IMG/VR virus record: IMGVR_UViG_3300012936_000192
Coordinates: 1 to 22,647 of that record
Direction: 5' to 3' (one strand)
DNA length: 22,647 bases
Source of the DNA: a virus
Position numbers and translations under genes: made by a program. Positions 1 through 7,542 of this stretch are shown one piece after another. The notes beneath the pieces are model-generated. The model was not told the origin of the DNA, ran no database searches, and was given only the letters and a program-made list of their open reading frames with translations. The first letter of the stretch is position 1, and every line of letters starts with the position of its first letter.

Positions 1-856
1 CCTTCATTAGCTGGTCGTTTATTTTACCAGTGGTCTGGGCTGAGACTCCCAACCTCTCCATTCGTGCTGTCTGTGCCACTAGGGCAGTCTGAACCTCGGA
101 TGATGCGTCGGAGAACCCAGACATGCTCTCATTCAACCCCTGAATAGCCTGAGCAGCGCCGTCAATGCTAACACCAAACCTTGCGTTAGCATCCGTCACG
201 TCCATAATCATGTCGTTGTATCTGGTTCCTTGACCAGTTGCAGCGGCAAGAGAAGCAGATGCGCTGTCAAATTGCCAGACCGCCAACATGGTGGATTCTT
301 GCACCTTCATCATCAAGGAGCCGAGCATGTTGGTGGGGCTTAAAGTTTGAAACAGAGATCTTCCAAAGGCATCCAGTTTTTTACTGAAATCGCCTTTGAT
401 AAAGGTTCCCCAAAGTGTCCCTTCCCAAGCATTACTAATACCACCGAGAGTGTTCGCCAGATTCTTAGCGTGAACGTCCATCTCTTGATTTATTTCAAGA
501 CTTCTCTCATATTCGGCGGTAAGTTCTTTAGCTTTCGCTAACTGTTTTTCAGCGTTAGCAAGCGCCTCTTGATCTTCGGCATTCAATTCGCCATGTAATT
601 TCTTTTGCTGTTGGAGAATTTTAACTTCGTTGGCTAACTGTTCTGTTACTGCCTTGTTTTGCTGTAACGCAGTTCCAATAGCCGTATTAGCCAAGTCTGC
701 AAACTTATTCTGTTCCTGTAGGGCTTGTGCGCCCTCTAAGTATGCTTCACGTAGCTGATCAGCAGCATCTACAGCCTCCTGTAGTGACTCTCTCTTTTGC
801 TGTAATAGACGAATTTGCTTTTGTAATTCTTCAGTCTTTTTTTGTTCGTCCGACAT
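1..856 (-). CDS. Tape measure protein, N-terminal part (runs off the window)
   Basis: The reading frame opens with ATG at 854-856, preceded by an AGAGGTGG ribosome site, and stays open for about 285 codons to base 1. Residues 1 to about 115 are rich in Gln, Glu, Ala, Leu and Lys with a heptad-like pattern, suggesting a long coiled coil. After that come Gly/Ala/Ser/Met-rich helical stretches containing SASASLAAATGQGTRYND and FGVSIDGAAQAIQGLNESM, of the kind found in phage tape measure proteins. It lies downstream of the tube gene and the chaperone-like pair, the usual place for a tape measure. Such proteins set tail length during tube assembly. The full length cannot be seen. A different long coiled-coil tail protein is possible. 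Confidence 0.72.
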   Translation of the reverse strand, partial: MSDEQKKTEELQKQIRLLQQKRESLQEAVDAADQLREAYLEGAQALQEQNKFADLANTAIGTALQQNKAVTEQLANEVKILQQQKKLHGELNAEDQEALANAEKQLAKAKELTAEYERSLEINQEMDVHAKNLANTLGGISNAWEGTLWGTFIKGDFSKKLDAFGRSLFQTLSPTNMLGSLMMKVQESTMLAVWQFDSASASLAAATGQGTRYNDMIMDVTDANARFGVSIDGAAQAIQGLNESMSGFSDASSEVQTALVAQTARMERLGVSAQTTGKINDQLMK

Positions 857-879
857 TCAATTGCCACCTCTTAAATCGC

Positions 880-1218
880 TTAATTTTTAAATGGCCATTT
901 CAGCCCCGTAGATCTTTCAAACTTCTTTACCGACTGGCGCAAGTTGAATTTATTCTTATAGGTTCTTGGATCATTTAATCCATATTTAGCTGCCGATCTA
1001 ACGTATTTCTTTTCTCTGCCAATGGTCTGAGCAAAGTCCCTTACCTGCTGCTTGTTTCCACGAATCTTGACTGGGATTTGGGCTCCTCCGAACATCCTGT
1101 TCATGATAGCCTGAATCGCCCCTCCAAACATAGAAAGCCAGCTTTCGTTGATCTCTCCCTTGTTCATAATGTCAAGGTCAATTTCAATTACCTGCAATTC
1201 GCCGTCTTGCTTTTCCAT
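880..1218 (-). CDS. Conserved small protein between tail chaperones and tape measure
   Basis: This encodes 112 residues starting after a strong GGAGGGA ribosome site. The N-terminus is acidic (ELQVIEIDLDIMNKGEINE), followed by a hydrophobic patch (SMFGGAIQAIMNRMFGG) and a basic C-terminal half (KYGLNDPRTYKNKF, KKFERSTGLKWPF). There is no signal peptide or clear membrane span. I recall similar proteins at the same place in marine T4-like phages, but no function. Its own upstream gap holds a terminator and one copy of the ACTACTTAT motif, so it may head the transcript that includes the tape measure. A role in tail assembly is inferred from position only. Confidence 0.75.
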   Translation of the reverse strand: MEKQDGELQVIEIDLDIMNKGEINESWLSMFGGAIQAIMNRMFGGAQIPVKIRGNKQQVRDFAQTIGREKKYVRSAAKYGLNDPRTYKNKFNLRQSVKKFERSTGLKWPFKN

Positions 1219-1249
1219 CTACACTCCCTCCGAGAATTTATTTCTATGT

Positions 1250-1258
1250 ATAAGTAGT
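1250..1258 (-). promoter_or_regulatory. Candidate late promoter motif, copy A (ACTACTTAT)
   Basis: In the gene direction this reads ACTACTTAT followed by ACATAG. It lies about 11 bases past the terminator at 1270-1311 and 31 bases before the ATG at 1218. It is one of six intergenic copies of ACTAYTTAT. Read on the opposite strand it resembles the T4 late consensus TATAAATA (TATAAGTA), so its direction is not proven. Confidence 0.5.
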
Positions 1259-1269
1259 TCTTTCAACAT

Positions 1270-1311
1270 AAAAAAGGGGCAATAGGCTAATTTCTAACCT
1301 ACGCCCCTTTT
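1270..1311 (-). terminator. Intrinsic terminator after the chaperone-like pair
   Basis: The transcript forms AAAAGGGGC ... GCCCCTTTT with an inner stem TAGGTTA/TTAGCCTA closed by a GAAA-like loop, followed by six U residues. It sits directly after the stop codon at 1327. Confidence 0.88.
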
Positions 1312-1326
1312 AAATTTATTTATTTG

Positions 1327-1506
1327 CTATTTGCCTCTGCGAGACTTGCCCTGAGCTTTTTCCATGGCTTGCTTTTCCTTTTCCATTTGATCTGATAGTC
1401 TTTTTACAAACCATATCCTCAAACCAACTGGCAAGTTATAAGCCTCTATGAAACTCCATCCTCCGTAATACTTTAAGAAGAAGAATTGTTCATAGACATT
1501 CTCCAT
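1327..1506 (-). CDS. Small tail chaperone-like protein; possibly also the frameshift extension of the upstream gene
   Basis: If read from the ATG at 1504-1506 this encodes 59 residues, MENVYEQFFFLKYYGGWSF onward, with a basic tail (GKSRRGK). The ATG lies four bases after the stop of the upstream gene and has only a poor ribosome site, so translation would need reinitiation. The same frame is open upstream to 1587, across a run of seven T in the last codons of the upstream gene, and has no good start there. A shift of +1 (or -2) on that run would fuse this segment to the upstream protein and give about 364 residues. Between a tube gene and a tape measure gene this matches the layout of G/GT-type tail assembly chaperones. 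Sequence: seen. Role and expression route: inferred. Confidence 0.65.
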   Translation of the reverse strand: MENVYEQFFFLKYYGGWSFIEAYNLPVGLRIWFVKRLSDQMEKEKQAMEKAQGKSRRGK

Positions 1507-1510
1507 GTAC

Positions 1511-2422
1511 TTACTGCTTAGGCCAAAAAAAGTCCGTAGTAAACGGAACCTCCATATCCCCGACATGCCCACATTCGCCACATTCAAACATTTGAGTTAA
1601 ATCAAGGTTTGGCATGAGCTTCTGATAAGTTTGGCGTAGATGTCGGGAGTCTCGTGCTGGCAAACTCTGAATTGCTTGAGTAATTTGCCCACGATCAGTT
1701 ACGCCTGAAATAGCAACAGTAAACATTGTAATCTGCTGGGAAAGCATATCTTCTGACAGCTTTCTCTTTCTTCTCGCTTCAACCGATTTCGTCAAAGCCT
1801 TCTCGTCTGCACCAGTCATTGGGCGACATTCAAACTGCCACCCTGTCACGGGCAGTGTGATGGAAACCGTACCACGTTCACCGTTTACTTGAATGTTCTC
1901 CAACTCATCTAGGTACTCTGTACCCGTCTGTGCTGTCTTTTCATTCAAATCAAACTGATGCTTCGTGTTTGCTGAACAGTTTGGACAAGTAACGCCTGTG
2001 GTGTAATCGGCACCATATCCGTTAATTCTTGCATTGACCAAAACTGCATTCTTGTCACCAACCAATAGATCATCTGTCCTGATTCTCTTGTCCACAATTA
2101 GACTCTGTAAGAATCTATCAAGTGCCACACCTTTTTTAAGCAAAGACTGGGAGGTTAGAATATCCTCCTCCTTCGCCGTCATGTGCCTCACCTCAATAAC
2201 CTCTTGACCGTGCAGCGGGTGGTTTGGTTCGTAGAACCTACCGCCTGATGGCAGTTCCACAAATTCGGTCGGGGCAACGAACGTAAGTGGATTGGCTTGG
2301 GTTTGAGGATTTGATGCCATGTGAGGCGGCATCTGTGGCATTCCCATTGTTTCGGGAGTTACAGGAACATTTGAATCTAGATTCGGTGAACCAACTCTAT
2401 CTTCATTTTTTCTTTGACTCAT
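1511..2422 (-). CDS. gp26/gp51-like (T4 base plate protein family) protein, likely tail assembly chaperone
   Basis: This encodes 303 residues. A Pro/Gln/Met-rich N-terminal tail (residues 1-50) precedes the family core: FVELPSGGRFYE (about 53-64), VIEVRHMTAKEEDILTSQSL (75-94), and VGDKNAVLVNARINGYG (121-137). Two CxxC pairs, CPNC at 146-149 and CGEC at 281-284, could bind one zinc. The core matches my knowledge of the T4 base plate family containing gp26 and gp51, which act in baseplate hub assembly. Its position just after the tube gene and before the tape measure, and the overlapping frame at its 3' end, suggest the role of a tail assembly chaperone. Translation starts behind AGAGG. A terminator that carries a promoter-like motif in its loop lies just upstream. 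Confidence 0.75.
   Translation of the reverse strand: MSQRKNEDRVGSPNLDSNVPVTPETMGMPQMPPHMASNPQTQANPLTFVAPTEFVELPSGGRFYEPNHPLHGQEVIEVRHMTAKEEDILTSQSLLKKGVALDRFLQSLIVDKRIRTDDLLVGDKNAVLVNARINGYGADYTTGVTCPNCSANTKHQFDLNEKTAQTGTEYLDELENIQVNGERGTVSITLPVTGWQFECRPMTGADEKALTKSVEARRKRKLSEDMLSQQITMFTVAISGVTDRGQITQAIQSLPARDSRHLRQTYQKLMPNLDLTQMFECGECGHVGDMEVPFTTDFFWPKQ
1525..1531 (-). promoter_or_regulatory. Candidate slippery site (seven U) for programmed frameshifting
   Basis: In the zero frame the message reads GAC TTT TTT TGG CCT AAG CAG TAA, codons 297-300 onward of the gp26/51-like gene. A Phe tRNA on the second TTT can re-pair perfectly one base forward, continuing as GGC CTA AGC AGT into the overlapping open frame. 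No stop intervenes in either frame before the zero-frame TAA at 1511-1513. Direct evidence of shifting is absent. Confidence 0.4.
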
Positions 2423-2446
2423 ATTAACCTCTTATCTGTTAGACTA

Positions 2447-2484
2447 AAAAAAACCCCGTCTACATATAAATAGTATAAACGGGG
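2447..2484 (-). terminator. Intrinsic terminator after the tube gene, with the promoter-like motif in its loop
   Basis: The transcript forms CCCCGTTTA paired with TAGACGGGG (nine pairs, one G-U) closing a 13-base loop, followed by seven U residues at 2447-2453. The loop contains ACTATTTAT. Confidence 0.85.
2466..2474 (-). promoter_or_regulatory. Candidate late promoter motif, copy B (ACTATTTAT)
   Basis: This copy lies in the loop of the terminator at 2447-2484, 43 bases before the ATG at 2422. On the opposite strand it contains an exact TATAAATA, the T4 late consensus, so orientation is uncertain. A transcript started just past the motif would lack the left arm of the hairpin. Confidence 0.5.
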
Positions 2485-2538
2485 AATTTCTTTAATTTTA
2501 GCAAAATATTCTGAGTTTGTTAAATTCTTTTTTGGGTT

Positions 2539-3096
2539 TTATTCAACCTTCCAAACTTCCTGCTCACCGCCCGGTGCGCCAGAATATGGAGAGTGAGTAA
2601 CAACTAGCTGAGCCCAATCATAACGAATCTCAAGCTCAACGTCGGTCATTTCGTCTGACTCATAGTCAAGTTCTCCGAATTTAACATCCTTAACCCAAGG
2701 ATTAATAAGCGTCCAAGTCTCAACAGGATTACCGTCGCCATCAATCTGCTTGATGTTGATCTGGTTACCGATTGCACTAACCGACTTGTTCTTTGACATG
2801 GTTTCAAGCTGATCTGGTGTTTGCGCCGGAGCGTAACCTGATGCTCTAATGATGTTTGCAATTGTTGCTGCCATATCTGGATCAACAGGATCTGCAATCG
2901 TCATAGTAACCGTGCTCCACTCTACTCTACCGGGGTAGTAGTAAGTGTGATTTAAATATTTGTGCCCAATTTCACTCACCGTGAATGCAGGCTTGCTAAC
3001 CTTTTTAAGCGTGTAAGCAGGAATTGTACCTACTTCTAAGACCCATCTATACGCTCTTTTCGGATCTTTCTGTGTTGAATCTGACCAAAAACCCAT
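2539..3096 (-). CDS. gp19: Tail tube protein (gp19-like)
   Basis: This encodes 185 residues, slightly longer than T4 gp19 (163). It opens with MGFWSDSTQKDPKRAYRW, followed by KKVSKPAFTVSEIGHKYLN (about 31-49), then YYYPGRVEWSTVTMTIADP, and ends with beta-rich segments typical of T4-type tube proteins (WVKDVKFGELDYESDEMTDV, IRYDWAQL). Six-fold rings of this protein form the inner tail tube that the sheath surrounds. It follows the sheath gene directly, as in T4. The ribosome site AGGAGAGG is strong, fitting a highly expressed structural gene, and a motif copy plus hairpin lie in the upstream gap. Confidence 0.93.
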   Translation of the reverse strand: MGFWSDSTQKDPKRAYRWVLEVGTIPAYTLKKVSKPAFTVSEIGHKYLNHTYYYPGRVEWSTVTMTIADPVDPDMAATIANIIRASGYAPAQTPDQLETMSKNKSVSAIGNQINIKQIDGDGNPVETWTLINPWVKDVKFGELDYESDEMTDVELEIRYDWAQLVVTHSPYSGAPGGEQEVWKVE

Positions 3097-3153
3097 TTTA
3101 TTTTCCTCTCCTAAAAGTCGTTAATATAATTTCGCCAGTGGCGTTTACTAATA

Positions 3154-3162
3154 ATAAGTAGT
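3154..3162 (-). promoter_or_regulatory. Candidate late promoter motif, copy C (ACTACTTAT)
   Basis: It starts one base after the stem-loop at 3164-3182 and lies 57 bases before the tube ATG at 3096. It is followed by TATTAG. It is one of six copies of ACTAYTTAT. Confidence 0.5.
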
Positions 3163-3163
3163 T

Positions 3164-3182
3164 GGGGGATTAGGAATCCCCC
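3164..3182 (-). other. Stem-loop after the sheath gene
   Basis: GGGGGATT and AATCCCCC form a perfect eight-pair stem with a three-base loop, 18 bases past the sheath stop codon. It lacks a U-run; the ACTACTTAT motif follows instead. It may be a weak terminator or an RNA end-protecting or processing hairpin. Confidence 0.6.
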
Positions 3183-3199
3183 CGCTACCCGTTATTTTT

Positions 3200-6100
3200 T
3201 TAGTCCTCAAACGATGCGCCTGACCGTGAGATAACAAAGTCAAGTGCAATGTACTCAATGGCTCTTGCTGGCTTCAACATAATCTTTGCATAGAGTACGT
3301 TTCTATCAACGAGGTCCGGAGTCGTCGTCGTCTCATCTAGAATTACCTTGAACTCACTAAGTCCAAATCTGGACTTAACTGATGCCAAGAATGGCTCAGT
3401 CTGAGCAATGAATCTCTGCCAAGTAACGCTCGTATTCTGGTCAAACAGAATAGTTGCGGCAATTCTTGAAACTTCTTTCTTCAAGAAAATCATCAAGCGT
3501 CTGACGTTAATTCTGTCAAGCGCAGAAGGAGTAACCTGAAGTGTCTTCTGACCGAAAATTACGATACCCTCTGATGGGAACGTAGCAATCGGGTTAATGT
3601 TTGCTTCGTAGAGAGCGTCACGCTCCTTTGAAGTAAGTCTGTATCTAACCTGTGAGACTGGAAGACCTGCTGAGCCTTCAGTGAGTCCACCACGGTTGAA
3701 GCCTGCTGGTGCAAACCAAACCTCGGTCTTTCTCTGAGAACTCGCCATCGTACCAAGTGCTACAACTGAAGGTGGAGCCCAGAGAACAGCATCGCTGATG
3801 GTGTCTCTAACCTGTACCCATGGGAAGTAAGCACAACCGTAAGATGAATTAAGTCTTCTATCTTTAAGCCTCTGCACGGTACTCTTAACCTGTGGCAATC
3901 TCTTTGCTTCAGGCAGTGTGTTGTCAGTGTTTGGTCGGTAGTCGCCTTCAAGGTCAATAATCGCCAAAGTGTCGGCACGAGACTCACAAGTCGTGAGCAA
4001 GTGTCCCGTCAATCCTTGATTAGTAATACCCGGCATGACTGCCAAGTTACACTCTACAACTTCTGGATCTGCAATTGAATCAATCGCTCTCTTAACCGTG
4101 TTGTATGCGTAATTTGTCTGTGGAGCGCCGTCTGCCAACTCAGCGTTGGAGAAAGGCTCTTTTTGTTTAATATCTACACCATCAGAACCGCCTGCAAGTG
4201 GCACACAGAAAGAATCAAATCCCTTCTCAAGAACTGATTTGTAAGTTCCTTGTCCATCAGAGATAGCAAAGGCATCATCACTACTGTGAGGTTCGTCTGG
4301 AGCGTCTACTACAGTGATTGAACAACCGGCAAATCGTGATCCCGGTGCCCATCTTGCGTGCTGAGAACTTTGCACCTTTGCGGCACCAGTGTCAACTGTC
4401 TCCATTACCAAGTCGTCAAGAGTGAAGTTGCAAACAACGCCCTGACCGTCGGAGTCACCCGCTGCCGCACGACATTGTGCATCTGAAGCAGTGATACCGC
4501 TGAACATGGCGAGGTCAACAGAGTCCGCATCCGGAGCAAAGCAACCTTCTGAGCGAAGCGATGAGCGGGTAATAATGCCGTCATCATCTTCTGATGGATC
4601 CATTGAAACCTCTGAAGACCATGGTCTCAACAGTTCACCGTAAGAGAGATCTGGTCTCGTTGAGCCTGCCTCGTTTGAGCTTGCGCCAAACACTGCTGCA
4701 TCAGGAGACGACAATCTTCCCTCGGTTGAACTGCTTCTACAACCCTGAGCCGGGAACAGGAGAGAAATATTATCAATTCCTGCAATTCCCTTCTTGATAG
4801 AGCCAGCCACAGCCGAGGTGGCAGCGCCGCCATCGCCTTCGGAGCTTCCAAGAGTTGCTGCTGAAGTTAGTGTAGTACATGTACCGTCTACGCCGAATCC
4901 CAACTTGATGGTTCTAGGAGACGCTGGTCCCTCAAAACCGAACGGGATTAGGCTTGGGTCAGCAACACCTGCGTCAACATCTTCATTCATGATAACACGA
5001 ACGAATCGTGACATAGATGGGTACTGACCTGTCGTTCTATATCTGTTTTCGGTATAACTCCAAATAGTCTGCATGTCTCCAATTCTTCTAGCAATGTAAT
5101 CGGAAGAAGCAGGGTTCAGGTTAACCGATGAATATCTTTCAAGGTATTGCGGTGCCTGATCACTATCCTTCGTTGAACGAAGGGTAATCGTGAATCTACC
5201 GTAAGGGTCAAAATCACCCTCTGCGGCTTGGATGTTGGAAACCTCAATCTTAATGTTTTGGGTTGCCCATGCGCCGTCATCAATACCCTCAAAGCGGAAA
5301 AGTCTTTCTACTGGTAGAGCGCCGTCGTCGCCAACTTGGAACTGATCGTGCACACCTTGGTGCTGAGAAATAATCCAACCTGTCTTCGGTGCAGTAGCTT
5401 CTTGTTCGTGTGTTGCCTTGTTCAAGCCCGTGCCATCAAGTGGCAAGAGAAGCGCAAACCCGTTACCGGCGTTCAAGTCGTCAACACCTACAGCACTAAT
5501 GTGCGAATCGTAGGTCTCACCCAAGAAGTGCGACTGCTTCTTCTTGGTAAGGGTGTCGTTGAGAAGCGTAGGGTTCGTGTTAAGAACCTTTCTGATGTAC
5601 TTCTTTGACGATGGATCAAAGTTTACACTGTAGTTCTTTCCGTTGATTCCAATCTTGACTTCGCTCTTGTTTCCTTGGCACTTAACCAAAGCCTGTCCAG
5701 CATCACCCTGTGCGACGGCATCGCCATTGAGACCTTCGCCGACCAGACCAATCTGAGCAGCCTCGTCTTCATGGTAAATAACTGCGCCTAGCGCCATAAC
5801 TGCGTCACCGTCGGCACCGCCTTCAAATGCACCTGTGTTGGAAGCAGCAGCATCACCGCCGTCTGCAACAGCACCAACCACAAAAGTATCAAGTACGCCT
5901 GCGGCGATGGTGGCTGTGTATACTGCGGGTGCACCGGCATCTCCGCTGAGGAACTGTGAAAGTGCAGTGACGGTCAGGGAGTGACCATCATCCGAGTTAT
6001 TTCTTACAGTGATTGTAAGGTCGCCACCGGCTTGTGCAATTGCAATTGTTGAGTTCGCTCCAGCACCGAGAGCTTCCGGCGCAACATCAAGAGTGATAGT

Positions 6101-6583
6101 GCCATTTCCGGCATCTCCAGTGGATGTTCGCTCAAGGGCGATTCCCTGAATTTCACCTGAAGCCTTCTCTCCGTCGCCAACATCTTGAGAACCCAAGAAA
6201 AGACCATAAGCGGCACCATCATCAAGTGCCCAGCCAGCCTTACCTGCTACGGTAGCATCATCATGCTCATGCCCGAGTAGGCGAATAAAAGTTAGTGGGG
6301 CTGCGTTACGCAACCATGCCTGTGCAGCGTAAGCCGCATAGGTTGGAGCGGTTCTATTACCGTCTCTCCAAATGTCTCCACCCTCTCCACCGGGAACAGG
6401 GTTTCCAAACATTTCTACAAATTCCGAAAAGGAACTCACCGTGACCGGTCTCATACCGGGACCACGTTCTGCCCGCCCAATAACCACGGGTCCAATACCT
6501 TCTGCTGCTCCGGGCAACTGCGAGTTATCAATCTCGTTGATGAAGATACCGGGTGAAACAAATCTAAATTTCTTTACTGACAT
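3200..6583 (-). CDS. gp18: Tail sheath protein (gp18-like), unusually long
   Basis: This encodes 1127 residues, against 659 for T4 gp18. The N-terminus (FRFVSPGIFINEID, GIGPVVIGRAERGP, FSEFVEMFGNP, YAAYAAQAWLRNA) is the standard start of a contractile sheath protein. The C-terminal third carries the conserved fold: YPSMSRFVRV upstream, later DTISDAVLWAPPSVVALG, GIVIFGQKTLQ, LDRINVRRLMIFLKKEVSR, FLASVKSRFGLSEFKVILDE and the end FVISRSGASFED. The segment from about 110 to 330 is rich in Ala, Gly and Asp and looks like an inserted surface domain. More poorly recognised sequence lies at about 560-750. The sheath contracts to drive the tube into the host. Translation starts behind AGGAGAG. No frameshift or stop is seen, so the length is real. 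Confidence 0.93.
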   Translation of the reverse strand: MSVKKFRFVSPGIFINEIDNSQLPGAAEGIGPVVIGRAERGPGMRPVTVSSFSEFVEMFGNPVPGGEGGDIWRDGNRTAPTYAAYAAQAWLRNAAPLTFIRLLGHEHDDATVAGKAGWALDDGAAYGLFLGSQDVGDGEKASGEIQGIALERTSTGDAGNGTITLDVAPEALGAGANSTIAIAQAGGDLTITVRNNSDDGHSLTVTALSQFLSGDAGAPAVYTATIAAGVLDTFVVGAVADGGDAAASNTGAFEGGADGDAVMALGAVIYHEDEAAQIGLVGEGLNGDAVAQGDAGQALVKCQGNKSEVKIGINGKNYSVNFDPSSKKYIRKVLNTNPTLLNDTLTKKKQSHFLGETYDSHISAVGVDDLNAGNGFALLLPLDGTGLNKATHEQEATAPKTGWIISQHQGVHDQFQVGDDGALPVERLFRFEGIDDGAWATQNIKIEVSNIQAAEGDFDPYGRFTITLRSTKDSDQAPQYLERYSSVNLNPASSDYIARRIGDMQTIWSYTENRYRTTGQYPSMSRFVRVIMNEDVDAGVADPSLIPFGFEGPASPRTIKLGFGVDGTCTTLTSAATLGSSEGDGGAATSAVAGSIKKGIAGIDNISLLFPAQGCRSSSTEGRLSSPDAAVFGASSNEAGSTRPDLSYGELLRPWSSEVSMDPSEDDDGIITRSSLRSEGCFAPDADSVDLAMFSGITASDAQCRAAAGDSDGQGVVCNFTLDDLVMETVDTGAAKVQSSQHARWAPGSRFAGCSITVVDAPDEPHSSDDAFAISDGQGTYKSVLEKGFDSFCVPLAGGSDGVDIKQKEPFSNAELADGAPQTNYAYNTVKRAIDSIADPEVVECNLAVMPGITNQGLTGHLLTTCESRADTLAIIDLEGDYRPNTDNTLPEAKRLPQVKSTVQRLKDRRLNSSYGCAYFPWVQVRDTISDAVLWAPPSVVALGTMASSQRKTEVWFAPAGFNRGGLTEGSAGLPVSQVRYRLTSKERDALYEANINPIATFPSEGIVIFGQKTLQVTPSALDRINVRRLMIFLKKEVSRIAATILFDQNTSVTWQRFIAQTEPFLASVKSRFGLSEFKVILDETTTTPDLVDRNVLYAKIMLKPARAIEYIALDFVISRSGASFED

Positions 6584-6632
6584 TTCTAAATCTCTCCTTA
6601 GTTTCTCGTTTATGATTCAATGAGCTAGACAG

Positions 6633-6688
6633 AAAAATTCCTTGAAACCCATTTCTCTAATAAATAGTATGATAAAACCCCAAAGGAA
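6633..6688 (-). terminator. Weak inverted repeat with U-tail around motif copy D
   Basis: TTCCTT (6683-6688) and AAGGAA (6638-6643) form a six-pair stem with a long loop, followed in the transcript by five U residues (6633-6637). The loop contains ACTATTTAT. The long loop makes this a weak terminator at best. Confidence 0.35.
6660..6668 (-). promoter_or_regulatory. Candidate late promoter motif, copy D (ACTATTTAT)
   Basis: It lies in the 110-base gap between the tail-completion gene and the sheath gene, 76 bases before the sheath ATG, within the loop of a weak inverted repeat. It reads ATACTATTTATTAG, closely matching copies B and F. Confidence 0.5.
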
Positions 6689-6693
6689 CTAAA

Positions 6694-7542
6694 TTATCCC
6701 CTAAATTTAGATTTATCCCATTCTCCGGGTTTTTCGTCGGTCAACACCCTTTCTCTGGGTATCTTAACCTCCACTGCGTTTTCAGTGACTACGACTTTTG
6801 GTGTGTCTTGGTTGGGTCCATCACCAATCAGCATACCCAACACTTTAATCTCAATCTCTGTTTGATACTTTCTTTCATCTTCGCCCATATCGGCAACGTT
6901 ATTATTCAAAGAAAAATCTTGTCCGATAAAGATTTCAAACTTGTGACCATCATGGCTTATAATTTCATAATTGATCGCTTTCGCCTCTGTGATGAAAGGT
7001 TGAAGGATTTCGTTCATCTGCTGCTGATACTCAGTCCAAAGAGAGACCTTGTAAGTTACGTCTACATAGACAGGCTGTGGGATTGAAACATATTGATAAA
7101 CAACTTTGTCGTTTTTCTTCTCTGTCTTAAAATTAATTTGTTTTCTTTTTCTGAGTGCATCCGCATTCTGGTGGTTTTTTGTTTTTTCTTGATTAATTCT
7201 TCTGGCTACCACGAAGACACCACCACGATCATCTGACGGTGGAACGTTAGCCCAGTACGGACCTTTTCTAGCGGGATCTTTAGTCACGCCTGTTCTTTCT
7301 ACTGTGATAATCGGCAAGATAAGCTGACCAGAGTCATCTCTCGCTTCTCGTGTTCCTTTAGATTGGCGGGCTCGTTCGGCAGTAGACCACAAAACGGCAA
7401 CTTTTTTCCAACCCTTGTTCGTGGTGCAGAAAATATCTAATTCTTCGTTAATCCATTTATGAATAGCTGTGTCCATCGTCTCTAGCGTACAAGGACTGAT
7501 GTTATAAACTTTTTTATCTAGGTTGGTTCCCTTAGTTTCCAT
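6694..7542 (-). CDS. Tail completion / sheath-stabiliser protein (gp15-like by position)
   Basis: I place the start at ATG 7540-7542, giving 282 residues; the preceding in-frame TTG is less likely because GAGAGGGG is well spaced for the ATG. The gene overlaps the upstream gene by 11 bases. Recognisable blocks are LPIITVERTGVTKDPARKGP (about 76-95), VVYQYVSIPQPVYVDVTYKV (148-167), TEYQQQMNEILQPFITEA, and ENAVEVKIPRERVL near the end. T4 gp15 has 272 residues and caps the tail between neck and sheath. The size, the place between neck genes and sheath, and the likely beta-rich middle agree with that role. I recall similar proteins in marine T4-like phages but cannot confirm homology to gp15. Confidence 0.6.
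   Translation of the reverse strand: METKGTNLDKKVYNISPCTLETMDTAIHKWINEELDIFCTTNKGWKKVAVLWSTAERARQSKGTREARDDSGQLILPIITVERTGVTKDPARKGPYWANVPPSDDRGGVFVVARRINQEKTKNHQNADALRKRKQINFKTEKKNDKVVYQYVSIPQPVYVDVTYKVSLWTEYQQQMNEILQPFITEAKAINYEIISHDGHKFEIFIGQDFSLNNNVADMGEDERKYQTEIEIKVLGMLIGDGPNQDTPKVVVTENAVEVKIPRERVLTDEKPGEWDKSKFRG

Noticed and set aside
347-978. Two plus-strand open frames at the left end
   Set aside because: They oppose the tape measure reading frame and the small gene at 880-1218, both of which have ribosome sites and sensible protein composition.
1507-1587. Upstream start (ATG at 1587) for the small frame overlapping the gp26/51-like gene
   Set aside because: It lies deep inside the upstream gene, has no ribosome site, and its first 20 residues only shadow the CGECGHVGDMEV coding region. 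Reinitiation at 1506 or a frameshift explains the open frame better.
6694-6720. CTAAATT/AATTTAG hairpin over the stop codon of the tail-completion gene as a terminator
   Set aside because: The stem is only seven A/T-rich pairs, no U-run follows, and it overlaps coding sequence; chance is likely in A/T-rich DNA.
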